64,000 nucleotides of DNA from Rhytidiadelphus loreus (GCA_947034895.1 OX344761.1:92021447-92085446), one strand, 5' to 3'. Counted from the stretch's first letter, positions 1-11,286 are shown. Numbers and translations are program-made. Notes: generated by a model from the letters alone, not told the origin.

Positions 1-274
1 TTAGATGTTATATGAGGCCCATGTTGTGAACCATGGCTGGACAATTAGGTTATTTAATAATAAAAATAAAATAATTAATAATTAGAACAAATTATTTTTT
101 AATTTTTAATTTTAATTTTTTAAATTTATTAAAAAAAAATTCAAATATTTTTTTTAAGCAGTTTGACGTGGCAATCTCTCTGCCACATCGGACTGTTGGT
201 TCTACGATGTTCCCATAGTTTGAGAAAGTCGGGGATCTTATAGTCTATCAATGGGCTCAAAAAATGATCTAATG
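1..274. mobile_element. MITE family A, copy 1 (cut by window edge)
   Basis: The first bases read TTAGATGTTATATGAGGCCC and the reverse complement of the right end near 274 reads CATTAGATCATTTTTTGAGC, so the two ends form an imperfect terminal inverted repeat. The left end lacks only the first one or two bases, which lie outside the window. The interior is AT-rich and contains a GACGTGGCAATC...GCCACATC stem. The same architecture recurs at 1200-1502 (inverted), 33457-33749, 37342-37606 and, shortened, at 51304-51500. No transposase is encoded, so it is non-autonomous. Confidence 0.7.
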
Positions 275-430
275 AGACCATTGATTATTTTTTGGTTTTG
301 GGTGGTTGGAAAAAACATTTGTTATTTTTGTCTCAAAACGCCCTATTTCAATGAGAATTGTCATAATGTGACTTTTGTAATTTAAAAAAAATGAAATATG
401 GAATATGAATAATTTGTAAAGCAATCAAAG

Positions 431-1156
431 TATGTGATTGCAAGAAATTTGGCAATCAACTGTTCCCCCCCAAAGGGATTTTACTGCCAGTACTATAAGT
501 ACTTTGTAGCAAAACAATCTTCATATTTGTTGATTGAAAAAATGAAAGGCTAAAAGTATTGTTGTAAGTATTATAAAAGTATTGGTGCGAGTATTAAAGC
601 AATACTATAGTTAGAACAAAAAATAGTTTATCACAAAAAATAGATATAGCGAGGTATAAATTAATAATAAATAGAAAATCATGAAAAAAATTAACTATTT
701 GTGATGACTTGATAGTGATTAGATTTTGCCACAAGAATGAATTCAAAACCACCTTCAATGTTTAGAAATGCATGCCCAACAAAGTCCTATTTGCACGGGA
801 GGACATAAAATAATTTATTTTTATATGCTTCTTCGTAGGCACATGCCTACCTATTGTAGAATTAGACTATAGAAATTTTAGCTCTAGGTCGGTAGTTTTT
901 GGTACTCCCCAGTACTAAAAACCTAAACCTCAAAATATGATAATTTAACAAAATTGACCTTTAAATGTAAAATGATTCTTTCATATCCAAAAGAAATAAG
1001 GGATAAAGCTACAACCAAATTAGCCATCTCCAATAAAAATTTCAAGTTCATCAAGTTCATCCAACAAAAGTCATAGCAAATGACAACTCCATTACTCTAA
1101 ATGTGACACAAAATAGTACCAATCTTTATAATTGCAAGATTCATCCAATAAACATA
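431..1156. mobile_element. TIR element family B, copy 1 (decayed)
   Basis: This stretch is homologous along its length to the elements at 47884-48599 and 48995-49716. It shares the start TGTGATTGCAAGAAA, a motif around AAATTAATAATAAATAGAAA, and an end near CAAGATTCATCC. Its termini are more diverged than those of the other two copies and I cannot place a target duplication. No coding potential is seen. Confidence 0.55.
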
Positions 1157-1199
1157 GATGATGATTTTAGCCTCGCTTTGGATACAAGTATTTTCAAGG

Positions 1200-1502
1200 C
1201 ATTAGGGGAGATTTCTGCGTTTTAAGAAATTGTGAATTCCCGGACTACGAGAATTGTGGGAACATTATGGAAACGTTGATCTGACATGGCTAGGAGACTA
1301 TCACGTGAGATATAATTTTTTAATATATTTTTTAATTATTTTTTAATTATTTTATTAAATTCAATATTTTATTATTAAAAATTGATATTTTTAATTTTTA
1401 ATTTTTTCTTAATATTATTATATTTTGACTGCACAAGATTGGTTCCATGCAATGGGAACAATCCTAAAATGCTCTCTCAAGTAGCTGAAATTTTTCCTAA
1501 TG
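1200..1502. mobile_element. MITE family A, copy 2 (inverted)
   Basis: Starts CATTAGGGGAG and ends TTTTTCCTAATG, giving outer inverted ends like the other family A copies. In reverse orientation it carries the same inner blocks (TGTGGGAACAT..., GGTTCCATGCAATGGGAACA). No target duplication is recognisable. Confidence 0.6.
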
Positions 1503-2760
1503 GAGTTTGATGATTAATAATAGCACAATGAATTAGGGGTTAAAAAATAAAAAAATGACATGTCAAATAGTCAAAATTCAAAAAACTAAACCATTTCAAG
1601 AAAGTTAGAAACAAGTGTTGAAATCAACCCCAATCATGGTATAGTTGGAGGCATGGTAGAAACTAGACTTAATAAGCTTTATTTCATCAATTTTTTCAAA
1701 TTTAAAAAATCCATTTATATGGCTAAAATTTAGATTTTAGATAAAGCAACAAAAATTGCCAAATGCGCTACATAGTGGTCTATGGATTTGCCACTTTGTT
1801 GTGTAGGAAAGTTAAGATGGCAAAACATTCACTTCATCCTTGTGTAGAAAATTTTGGATGACAAAACCATTCTTCCATCTTTGACACTTCCTTGAAATCA
1901 TTCATTAGAAATAGAATAGACCTTTGGAAAGTCCCCAAGCATTTCACAAGCAAGGCTATGTGACCTATGATAAAAACAATTTCTCCAACTCATTTATGTT
2001 TCTATCTTATTTGAAGCTTTGAGTTTCCCAAATCTTCTCAAAATCGTTTATTCTTGTAAATTATTCTATATATTCATCAATTGGCTTATTAAAACAACTT
2101 GTCAAGCTAGTACATACTATAATGAATGTTGATGGACTACATGTTAACTGTAGTAATATTAGACAATTACAATTAAACTAAGTAAGTTGTTCAATTCAAC
2201 CAATTAGAATTTTAGGATATTAAAAAGTCTTTGTATTGGTCATTAAGTATTTGAGTTAAGTAAAATAAGAATGCATTATCGAATTCAAAGTATTGTACAC
2301 ATTCTATCAACAAATGGATTGTGATTCACCTAAACTTGTCATTATTATCAGGGCACTGAACATAGATAAGGGAAAAATTATTAAATTTTACCATTTCCTT
2401 GAGAAGTACATTTCAATGACAGAGTTTTGGAGGACTCCTTGGAGGGCTCCATGAGGTACCATTTTGTGTCTCATACAAAGGATCGACACCAAATGTCCTA
2501 TGAAAAGTGTGACCCCCCTAAGAAAATGCCACAAACTTCTCTTCAAGTTTATAATTTAGTTAGATACCTTTTGGCTCATGTTTGTCTTGTAGGGCGTCTC
2601 TCAACCATGTCGTGTGGAACATGTATGTGATTGAGATGCGAAATGAATCATGTGCTCGTAGAATATTTCTAACTAGTATTCTCAATACATTAAAAGAATC
2701 TACCCATTAGAGTATTAGACTGAGGGGAGGGGTTTGTAACCACTTCTCGTTTCTTAACCT
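1503..2760. other. AT-rich intergenic stretch
   Basis: I see no gene, repeat boundary or structured element here. The only open frame of note (2427-2630) has no recognisable feature. Confidence 0.5.
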
Positions 2761-3463
2761 GGGATGGTGAAAACCTACGAAAGCTAGACAGTATCGAGAC
2801 AGCCGCTCATGCTGACGCCCGTGATTTCGGCAGCAGCGGACCCCGCTTTGTCATCATCCAGCACTCCAGCAGTACAGAATGTAAAGCTCAGGACTCCTCC
2901 TCTGACTTCCAACCTTGCAGGAGAGTCAGTTACGTTCTCCTCGAGCTGACCAACTCGAACTAACTAAAATAACGGCTTCTACTTCGGGTCTCATCGGTGT
3001 CGCCGGCGTCGCCGCCGGCGTTCAAAACGAATGTTTTCCCATGCCTCCATACTTACAATGCGATTTGAAGAAGGTGCGCTTGAGTGGATTAACCTTGGTC
3101 CGTCAAGTTCAGTTGTCTGTTGACAAAGTCGTCGGCCTTGTTTGAACCCAGATCGCTGGCTGCAGCGTGAATCAGAACGTGTAAAAGACGAGCATCGCAC
3201 TTTCATTCTGCCACAACAAGCTCACCTGAGTTATCGATCAACCCAACCTGAAGCCCGGCTCTGAAGCAACTGATTTACCGAACTCGCTTGTGCATGCACC
3301 CGCACCGGAGAAACAAATTGACACTCGAAGCCAGATTCAGATCGGTTTGAGCAGCATTCAATTCCTTCTGAGAACTGCTCTAGCGCGCTAATCCAAGCTT
3401 AATTGTAGACGGCCGGCCAGCAACCCCCAAAGTTTGAGAGTTTCAGTACGAGAGCTAATTGCC
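2761..3463 (+). promoter_or_regulatory. Upstream and leader region of repeat-peptide gene A
   Basis: Base composition changes sharply to GC-richer, CpG-containing sequence at about 2.76 kb. The part from about 3270 onwards aligns with the leader of the paralogue at 6125-6414 (CACCCGCA..., CAGCATTCAATT against GGCATTCATT, then GAGCTAATTGCCATGG against GCTTATTAATTGCCATGG). No convincing TATA box was found for this copy. Short ORFs on both strands here are not conserved in the paralogue. Confidence 0.4.
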
Positions 3464-3625
3464 ATGGCCATCATGGGCGATGGCGGATCTTCGAAGTGGA
3501 AACCTCCATCAAAGGCTTCTCCCATGGGCGACGGAGGCTCCTCCAAGTGGAAACCTCCGTCCAAGTCTAGTCCCATGGGGGACGGCGGCTCCTCCAAGTG
3601 GAAACCACCCTCGAAGCGTCAATGA
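3464..3625 (+). CDS. Small protein made of three MGDGGSSKWKPPSK repeats (53 aa)
   Basis: The ORF starts at the ATG in GCCATGGCC and ends at TGA. The protein is a short lead (MAI) followed by three copies of MGDGGSSKWKPPSK, separated by ASP and SSP and ending in RQ. The three copies are identical in amino acids although their codons differ at five to eight synonymous sites per pair. That is strong evidence of translation and selection on the peptide. No signal peptide, membrane segment or cysteine is present; it is basic, glycine/serine/proline-rich and hydrophilic. A second in-frame ATG, with which the first repeat begins, could also initiate. The ATG context is shared with the paralogue at 6415-6531. 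I do not recognise the family. Possible roles (inference only) are a precursor of repeated short peptides or an intrinsically disordered binding protein. Confidence 0.7.
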   Translation: MAIMGDGGSSKWKPPSKASPMGDGGSSKWKPPSKSSPMGDGGSSKWKPPSKRQ

Positions 3626-6116
3626 AACAAGCTCGTTGGGTTCATGACAATCGCTCGAGATCAGCGTCCACTGTTGACGAATGCAACTGACTGAGGCAAG
3701 AATTCAAGCTTCAATTGAATGTCCCGGCCAGTTCTGTCTCTGAAAAGCGCAAATTCCTCAATCCAAGAACGAATTGCAATCGAATGTCCAGGCTAGAAAG
3801 ACCTTGCAGGACCAGCAGATCGATCGAATATGGACCGAGCCAGTCAGGTTCCCTGAATGGGGAGATCTCGACTATCCCATTGATTACAATTCATTAGCTC
3901 CGATCGAGCCTCAGCTCCAAACTCAAAATACCAATTAGTTTGTACAGATTCATTTTAGGTGACTCGAGAGTAGTTCCTCATTCTTTTATTCAATTCACGC
4001 ATTGTGAAAACGATTTGATTTGACCTTCATATTACCACCGACGGCTTAATTGAAGCTGCTCACTTGACACCTTACACAGCTAAATGCGTATGAAAAGCTT
4101 CTGTTTCCTGAAAGATTTGTGCGCTTCGATTGGTTCTTGGATGTCTTCACAAAGATCTTTTTTGCGATTCCGATTCTTGAAAAAGTGAGAGAGGGAAAAG
4201 CAAAATAGGTCCTTGTGCTTTCAATGCCGAGATGGGCTCAATCATTTGTGAGATAAATCTGAGTGTGATCAATGTGGTGACCACCTTCAGGATCGATCGA
4301 TCTGTGATCACCTTCAGGAGTCAGGAGTCAGGAGTCAGAATTTACCCCTACGTAATATACAATGTTTGGAACAATTTCAAGTGTTTCTGATATCACGTAC
4401 AAAACGTGATTCCCATATTGACATTCCATGTGGAGCTTCCTCCACTTTGCACAAAGTGATTGCTGAAAGCCGTTCAACCTGCATGATTCCTGGAGCGTGT
4501 TCCAAAATCTACACGTGTGCTTGATAAAATACGTTGCACCATATGTTCCAAAACGCTGCCTGTAACGAAAAGTATTGCTGAATCACGTTTAAGAACCATC
4601 GGAATTAGAATACTACCGGGCTGGAGGTCCGATGAATGGAAAACTGAACCAGTGCCGGCCTTCAAATATGGCACTGCATTGGGCATGAACTCATTCAGAA
4701 TTTTCATTTCCTTAGGATTATTTACCGTGCGTCTCTAGTGACACAAATCAATAGTCCAAATATCATGCAATGTATAGCGCTTGCTCAAGTGGCGTGCGAA
4801 TATGCTCTGCAACCTAATTCGAATATCATTCCCATTGAAATGAGCTCACGGAGAAGATGAAAAGCCCTTGCTCGCTGGTCCAACGTTCAGCTTAGCTCAG
4901 ATTGCAATCGGACGGGTGCGTCACTCTGAATTCTACACGCCCAAAAAGGCACATGCAGAAGTCTAGGTTGAGTGAAGGAGCTCTCACTGGAGACTCAGTC
5001 TTGGCCATTGTTGACGCAGCGAAGTCTCTAGAAGCCCAAGTGCGTGAGAACAACAGACGATTCGGAGAACATTTCCCATGAAGGAAAAGTGTGCCGCACG
5101 TGGGACTCGCAGGTTCCCGTTCACTTCCACACCGATCGATCGCGTTCCGTTGCATGTCCCTCCCGGTCGCCTGACTGTCGGGCCCACTCGCTCACCGCCC
5201 TGGTCTCCTTCTTCAGTTGACTGCGATCGAATGTCTTCATTCGTGCACCGCAGTTCAGATAATCCCTGTGATGCTTCCAATCATTTAGAGAAATAGAGAC
5301 TTCGAATTGCAAGGAGTCGCACGTAAATACATGCAGTCATTCTCGTTGAGCCATGCCGTCTCAGCAACTAACCAACCAGAGACGTTGTTGCAGCAGAAAT
5401 AGCCCTTGCATGCGCCGGCCATGCCGCCAGGCCTAACAAGGAAGACTCATCAATTCTGTGGGGGAGGAGTGTTGTCACGTACGGATTGCAACCACGCTAA
5501 TTACGGTCTGCCGAAGGCAGATCAGTCGGGCAGAGTGGACAGACGAAAAGCTCCAATGGTGACCCACGATGCCACATCGACCAAAAGGTGACTGACATGC
5601 TCTTGCAACGGGACCCGGTCAAGGAATTTTACTTCAGCAAGCAATATGGCATCAGTACGGAAGTGGGGCCAATTCACTGTGCACTTTCCGGGGAAGGACT
5701 TGGTCGTTGTACTACCCTTTTGCAGTAAAATCTTCTCATCAATAGTTCAACGCGGACGGCAGACTCTCCAAGCACTAACTGTCTCCGGCAATTTTGACCA
5801 ATAGTGGTATTTACCGAATTTTCATCTCGGTCCCTGACCTAAGAATTGAAACCGTGGCTGCTCTTGCATGCTCCCTTGTAGGAAGTAACTTCCGCCGCCA
5901 ACTAGTACGGCTTGCAAGTTTCGGTCTTCATTGGACGACCTCTCCCGTGCATGGCGTTCCTTCGCCAGCGGCCGTTCTACACGAATACGAAATCAGAACA
6001 CCCACTTCCTTTGAAGGCAATTCGAAGCTGCATGCGCTTGGTCCTTCAGGATGTCCTTGACCGAGTCCGCGTAACTAATTTGAACAGTCTAGATCCTACC
6101 TGAACTGGAAACTAAG
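3626..6116. other. 3' region of gene A and spacer to gene B
   Basis: The first 350 bases or so match the 3' region of the paralogue (for example TTTGTACAGATTCA at 3939-3952 and again at 6852-6865), so a shared 3' UTR is likely. The rest is non-repetitive, moderately GC-rich sequence. A short tandem GGAGTCA run lies at about 4317-4340, next to a duplicated GTGATCACCTTCAGGA-type motif. Overlapping ORFs on both strands at 4.5-6.0 kb show no recognisable product. Confidence 0.4.
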
Positions 6117-6124
6117 TATAAAAG
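6117..6124 (+). promoter_or_regulatory. TATA box of repeat-peptide gene B
   Basis: TATAAAAG sits about 290 bases upstream of the gene B ATG. Sequence downstream of it (6200-6414) aligns with the leader of gene A, so transcription probably starts about 30 bases downstream. Confidence 0.55.
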
Positions 6125-6414
6125 AGAACCACGTACATTTACAGTGAATGAACCAAACATTCATTCTTCCAAAACAATCTCGGCTCAGTGATCCAGTGAC
6201 ACGTACAATTCGGAGAGGCCAGCTGCAGCAATCTAGACATCGACCTTTGCTTACACCCGCAGCTCCGATTTGACACACATATTGAGCTTCTAATCGATCT
6301 GAGTGGCAGCGGCATTCATTCTGTGAACTGGAAGTGAGCTTATAGAGCCTATTGCACTTCAAGAGCGCTTCAGAAGTCTACTGAAGTCCTCACAGGGCGA
6401 GCTTATTAATTGCC

Positions 6415-6531
6415 ATGGCCGTGATGGGCGATGGGGGGTCATCGAAGTGGAGGCCTCCCTCGAAGGCGTCTCCCTTGGGTGACGGAGGCTCGTCCAAGTG
6501 GAGACCTCCGTCGAAGCGCCAACGAAACTAG
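6415..6531 (+). CDS. Small protein with two GDGGSSKWRPPSK repeats (38 aa)
   Basis: This is the tandem paralogue of the gene at 3464-3625. The ORF begins at the ATG in the same GCCATGGCC context and reads MAV, MGDGGSSKWRPPSK, ASP, LGDGGSSKWRPPSK, RQRN, then TAG. It has two repeats instead of three, and lysine is replaced by arginine after the tryptophan in both repeats. The start Met of the second repeat is now Leu. The C-terminal RQ is kept but the stop is displaced, adding RN. Upstream and downstream sequence also aligns with gene A, so the whole transcription unit was duplicated. No secretion signal is seen. Function unknown; conservation of GDGGSSKW-PPSK between diverged copies supports a real product. 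Confidence 0.65.
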   Translation: MAVMGDGGSSKWRPPSKASPLGDGGSSKWRPPSKRQRN

Positions 6532-7390
6532 CTTGTTGGGATCATATCCTGACAAAAAGTTCTGATTGAGATCATGCATTCACGACTGTCGGCACACGGC
6601 TGGCAAAGAAAGCAAGAATTCCAGCTTCGTTTGAACAACCCGACCAATTCATTCTCTTCCTAGCTTGCTTGCGTCAGAATCGAAGAATCACGTGAAGTTG
6701 AATGCCAATGTAGCAAGGTTGTCCAGGAGAATATGGACCAAACGTCGTCTTCAATTCATCGACCTCGATCATCGAATTTCGAAGGAGATCTCGATCATTC
6801 CATAATTAAGTTACAGCTCTTAATTGAGCTCCAAATTAGGTTCCCAATTCTTTTGTACAGATTCAATTGACAGCAACATACAACTGTCTGGAGTAGTTCC
6901 AGTTTCTTTATTCATACATCCATCGATTCCGACGTCGCAACAATGATTGGACACTACTATCAAAGCTTCGAAGCTGCGGATTCATTAATAAATATGTACA
7001 TTACGCAAAGCTAAGGCCCCGGATTGATTGAAACCCTTGTCGCGGCGCGCGTTGCATTGGACTGCTGATTAATTGTCATGCATGATATGGAATGTCTGTC
7101 TTTAAATTAATTGTGGGCTAACTCAATCTGTGATCGATGGGATGTTTTGGAGACCCATAATTGCGACACTCTATTGCACACGAAATAATTTTACACCTCT
7201 AAAATTGAGAGTCTTACAAATATGAAGTTCCAAAGGGGAACTGAGAAATGCCAATTCCTGAAAATTGTGCCATAATTTTGAAAAAGGCCATAGCCAATGT
7301 AATAAAAAAGGACTATTACCAATGAGAATTTGGTCCTTAGCATTCTAAAAGGAATGTTGTTGAATCTATGTACTTTACAAGAGTTGACTA
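6532..7390. other. 3' region of gene B and spacer
   Basis: Aligns with gene A downstream sequence up to about 6920 (GAGCTCCAAATTAGG..., TTTGTACAGATTCA, GGAGTAGTTCCAG...CTTTATTCA). The remainder has no recognised feature. Confidence 0.4.
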
Positions 7391-7755
7391 TGGTAGCCGA
7401 CCCATACCTGATCACCCTCCTATTCCTGGCCAATAGATTGTTGGAATCCCAACCATAGGCTATTGCAATTTGCAGAGTTCAAGGAGCAATTCTGGCACAA
7501 TATAATTGGTTGCAATGCTGTGAATATTGCAACCAACCCTTGGTCGACTTTGCAATAGCCTACATCACCATTGTAGGTTGAAGAAAATCGTTGACTAAAA
7601 AACTCATAATAATTACATTTTTTGTAATAAAATTCTAGAAAAATATGCAATCGTTCCAAATACTATTTTTGTACATGAGGAAAATTTAGCACTCAGAAAC
7701 CCTGTGCTCCAAATATGCATAATTGCTTAAGTGATCAGGTATGGGTCGGCTACCA
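7391..7755. mobile_element. Short TIR element, perfect inverted ends, TA flanks
   Basis: The ends are perfect inverted repeats of at least 24 bases beginning TGGTAGCCGACCCATACCTG. Each side is flanked by TA, compatible with a TA target duplication. The interior contains further self-complementary sequence around GGCTATTGCAA and TTGCAATAGCC. No transposase is encoded. Confidence 0.7.
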
Positions 7756-8286
7756 TATTCAGAAATGTCAGCACTCCATAACAACTATTGATTTCTACTT
7801 ACTACTAGTATTTGATTGTTGACTTTAGGAATAATCCATAAAGAAGAAGGAGAAAAAAAAATTCTCCAAATTCTTTCATTAATTTTCCAATATTTTCAAA
7901 CCCTAACTTTCACAAGTATCAGTCATTCTTATGCATCCTAATTCTCTCACCATTCATTTAAAACCAAATGTATCCAATTCAATACTAACTCTATATACTT
8001 ACTATCATTGTCATAAGAAGTTGTATACAAATACAATTATATTAAAGAACTCAAAAAGTATTAAATATAAAAAAGGTTCTTCTTCAATGATTGTCGACCC
8101 TATTCATTTACAGTCCAAAGCCATTCTTTAACTCCTTGTTAAAGAATGAATCCATTTTTTAAATTTTTGCGTATTAATTATTCTTTAGTTACTGTATCTC
8201 TCTACATGTATATTATTTGTGTCATTTTCATCAACTTTATTTAAGGGCAATCTTTTGTCCAAATAATTTCTCATTCATTCAAATTC
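7756..8286. other. AT-rich spacer
   Basis: No gene or structured element is supported. The ORF at 7931-8131 has no recognisable feature. Confidence 0.4.
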
Positions 8287-8574
8287 ACTACACTAATAAT
8301 GGTATATAGTGTTGGCAACACTAATTTCAAAGTACAACACTAAATATCAACAATTTCACTAGTGTTACTAACACTAAATGTCAATATAGGCACTATTTGA
8401 CAACTTTTTGAATTTTTTTGGGATATAAATTTTTAACAAGACTGTTTTTAGTGTTAAAGGCTTTCATATTAGAAATGAGCTCACAAGAGGTGGAAAATAA
8501 AACTCTAAATGGGTCTGGTAAAAATTAGATAACACTATTTGTAACATAACACTAAATACCATCATTAGTGTAGT
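8287..8574. mobile_element. MITE with ACTACACTAAT ends
   Basis: The ends form an inverted repeat of about 27 bases (ACTACACTAATAATGG on the left, ACTACACTAATGATGG as reverse complement on the right). The interior repeats the motif AACACTAAAT several times. The CACTA-like ends hint at an En/Spm-related MITE, but I find no clean 3-bp duplication. Confidence 0.55.
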
Positions 8575-8976
8575 TCTTGGATTTTTACAAAAAAAAACCA
8601 GTCAACTATTTTCTAATCATGGCCCAACTTTGAGGGGGCTATTCACGTTGAAAAAAATACTTTATTTGATAAACTAGAATGTGCTCTAGAAATCCATTCT
8701 TGAATATGATGGTGGACTTAGATTTTTCTAATGAGTCTTCCTCAGTCTAAGAAAAATAGTACAAGCAAAATAGATTAGGAAAGCCAATATTGTACAAGTA
8801 TTCTCAAAACTTGCTAACACTCAATGAGGATGCCGCCACTAAAGTTATTGTAGGTAGCCGTCGTCATTGTTCCAGGACGTTGGTGAGTCTTCTTGTCCAC
8901 TCTTTGTTCTTTTTGGAAACATTTGTTCTTTTGCACGCTATAGATGTCTTTAGCCGTAAGTATTGTTGTTGTTCTC
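8575..8976. other. Left flank of the copia insertion
   Basis: Joined to 23104 onwards, this would be the uninterrupted sequence before copia inserted. A short ORF (from 8790) crosses into the LTR. It may belong to the decayed piggyBac-like element to the right of the copia element, but I cannot show that. Confidence 0.3.
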
Positions 8977-8981
8977 ATCAT

Positions 8982-9152
8982 TGTGAAGCAATACTGTGTA
9001 AAAGTACAAATGGATTTCAATGAATTGATATATTAATAATGAAAGAGCAAGTAACAAATATAATCTTTTTATAAGAAGGAGAAGACAACGTTTGAGTAAA
9101 CATAAGGGTGTAACGTTTGAGTCTTTCTATCTAGTCAGTTACAACACTAACA
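8982..9152 (-). repeat. Copia 3' LTR (left copy)
   Basis: 171-bp LTR, TGTGAAGCA...ACACTAACA in plus orientation, matching 22925-23098 over its whole length with scattered substitutions and small indels. Confidence 0.88.
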
Positions 9153-9161
9153 TGCCCCCTT
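9153..9161 (-). other. Polypurine tract of the copia element
   Basis: On the minus strand AAGGGGGGCA directly precedes the TG of the 3' LTR, the expected position for plus-strand priming. Confidence 0.7.
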
Positions 9162-9188
9162 CAACTGTACAACTGAAACTAGTTTTCT

Positions 9189-9395
9189 CACTAGAAGAAA
9201 ACTATGTTAGAATCCCTTAAAATACGTCACTTTATTTTTGTTGAGATCCCGGTTCAAAACGTAGTCAAAATGCAGTCAAAATGTAGAAATGCAGAAAAAG
9301 CATTTTTTGTGTGTTTTGACTGCGTTTTGAACCGGAAACTCAACGAAAACAAAGTGACGTATTTTAAGGGATTCTAACACAGTTTTCTTCTAGTG
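9189..9395. mobile_element. CACTA-type MITE (207 bp)
   Basis: Starts CACTAGAAGAAAACT and ends with its reverse complement, and is flanked by an exact 3-bp duplication TCT (9186-9188, 9396-9398). This is diagnostic of CACTA/En-Spm insertions. Almost the whole element is one hairpin: the arms pair over more than 55 bases with about three mismatches, then continue through CGGTTCAAAACG. It inserted into the copia 3' end. Confidence 0.88.
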
Positions 9396-9429
9396 TCTTA
9401 ACTTGAGTTGATTACTTTGAGCTTCTAAT

Positions 9430-10012
9430 AAATAAATAAAGTAACATTCTATGAGTCACCCCCTTGCTTCGTTGCAAAAGAAGCAATATCAACAAGTCCT
9501 TGGATGCAAGCTTGGTGCTTGATTACAAGAAGAGATTTTGTTAAGATGTCAGCCCACATGGTTGAAGTTGAAGTATACGTGAGTTTGAGTACCTTAGCTT
9601 GGACCTTTTTCACATAGAAAATGAAATCTTAGATCAATATGTTAATTATGTTTGGATCAATCATGGAACTTTGAGTTGTCACTTAATGCAATTTAGGATT
9701 GGTTATCACAATAGAGAGTGCTTGGAAGATGAAGAGGATAACCAAGTTCTTGAATTAAAGATTGAAGCCGGAGGAGCTCCTTAGATGCAATAGTAGCAAC
9801 AATATATTTTGCCTTGGTGGAAGAGAGAGCTACAATCGGTTGCTTTCGACTTTGCCTAGACATTAAACACAACAAATCAAGCTGGAAGATGTATCCAAAG
9901 GTAGAGCGATGTGTGTCAAGATCACCAACCTAGTCCACGTCGCTCCAGCCACTTAAATGATGAGGTGGAGAAGTTGAATTATGAATAGTAGAGTATGTGA
10001 GACCTTGTCGTG
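9430..10012 (-). pseudogene. Copia RNase H, C-terminal part
   Basis: Translation of the minus strand shows the RNase H signature of Ty1/copia elements: a GWSDVDW-like block near 9930-9960, QPIVALSSTKAKYI at about 9830, and YCDNQS at about 9700. The His-rich C-terminal region down to about 9430 carries several stops. The upstream half of the domain lies at 13616-13880, separated by the solo LTR insertion. Confidence 0.75.
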
Positions 10013-11278
10013 AAGTATGTGAGCCCCAAATTCGTCACTTGGGACTCATTTTTTTTTTTTTTTTTAGTTTATTACAAATTAAGGTATAAAGTACTACAAA
10101 AAGCCCAAAAAAGAGTGTAGAACCAAAATAGGTATGTCACGTACCAATATAGCATTTGGTCATAAATAGCCTTTTATCCATAGATTACCCATAAAACCCA
10201 CTTGTATATAGGTTAGAACCCGTAAATAGTGGGAAACAATAGGGCTACTAGGGACTTACCCAAAATAGCCCAAACCTAGTGCATGTGACCATGATAGGCT
10301 AAATTTGTCTTAGGAGAGTTAGGGAGGTCCCCACGTAAATCTCCAAAGATAGGTTCTAGTTTCCCCATTCCACCGACGAAACATTAGAAATCCAAGTTGT
10401 TAGCTTGCAGGTGTTACTTGTTCCAGACAGGCCGCATGGAGGAATCCACAGCTGCCGGATAGTGTTCTTGGATCTGGAACATGTCGGGGTGTCCACGGCA
10501 AAATCCATTCGCCAAGATTCCCTCACGTGTGAAAGATTCCCTGACTGCCGGTGATTCAACCGAAGTCAGTTTTCACCTCGCCACTGACTGTGTGCCAGAA
10601 TAGCCCAAGACTTGGCACGTGGCTTGGGGAACTCCATGAGAGGTTCCCCAAAAAGTCTCGGTTTTTTCTGATCTCCAAAGGATCTTTTTCCGAGTAGTCA
10701 ACCGCCAAAGGCCCCTTTGGAAAATTCATGGAAAATACCCAGGCTGCAGTAAAATCTCACTAAAAATTAGACTAGCATCTTTTATGTTAATAATGCGCCC
10801 TGACAAATTTCATGGTGTTCCAATAGCGGGAAGTAGCCGAAACTAACAACATTCCCCCAATTAATAATTACGGCAAGATCTTTGCGGGGTTGACCGGCGT
10901 CCCGGGAGCGTACGAAGTCGGAACGAAGACATCAAGGAGTCTTTTCTTACTCCCTGGAGCCTCCCCAACAACCCTAGATAGTTACCCAAGCCAAAAGAGG
11001 TAAACCCAAAAGTTAGGTTTTTACCTTTTTAATTGGCCCTAGTTGGCACTAGTTTCCGATGGTTTTTTTGTGATAGAAATAGGGGGTAGGGGATCTCTAA
11101 GGCTAAAAATGGCATTTTGAAGCCATTGGCGCAATCCATTTGCAATTCCGAGCTAAACTCCAAAAGTTAGAAGTTAGGGCCAGCGTAAAACCCAAAATTA
11201 GGTGAAAATCTCAAATTTGGATGAAAATCCGGATGGATGAGGTTACTCGTCGAGGGGGGGAGTGGGCCCTTGGAAACC

Positions 11279-11286
11279 TATAAAAG
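11279..11286 (+). promoter_or_regulatory. TATA box within the solo LTR
   Basis: TATAAAAG followed by a GGGGGCCC and CT-rich start region. It would place U3 at about 1.26 kb and R-U5 at about 2.3 kb. Confidence 0.5.
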
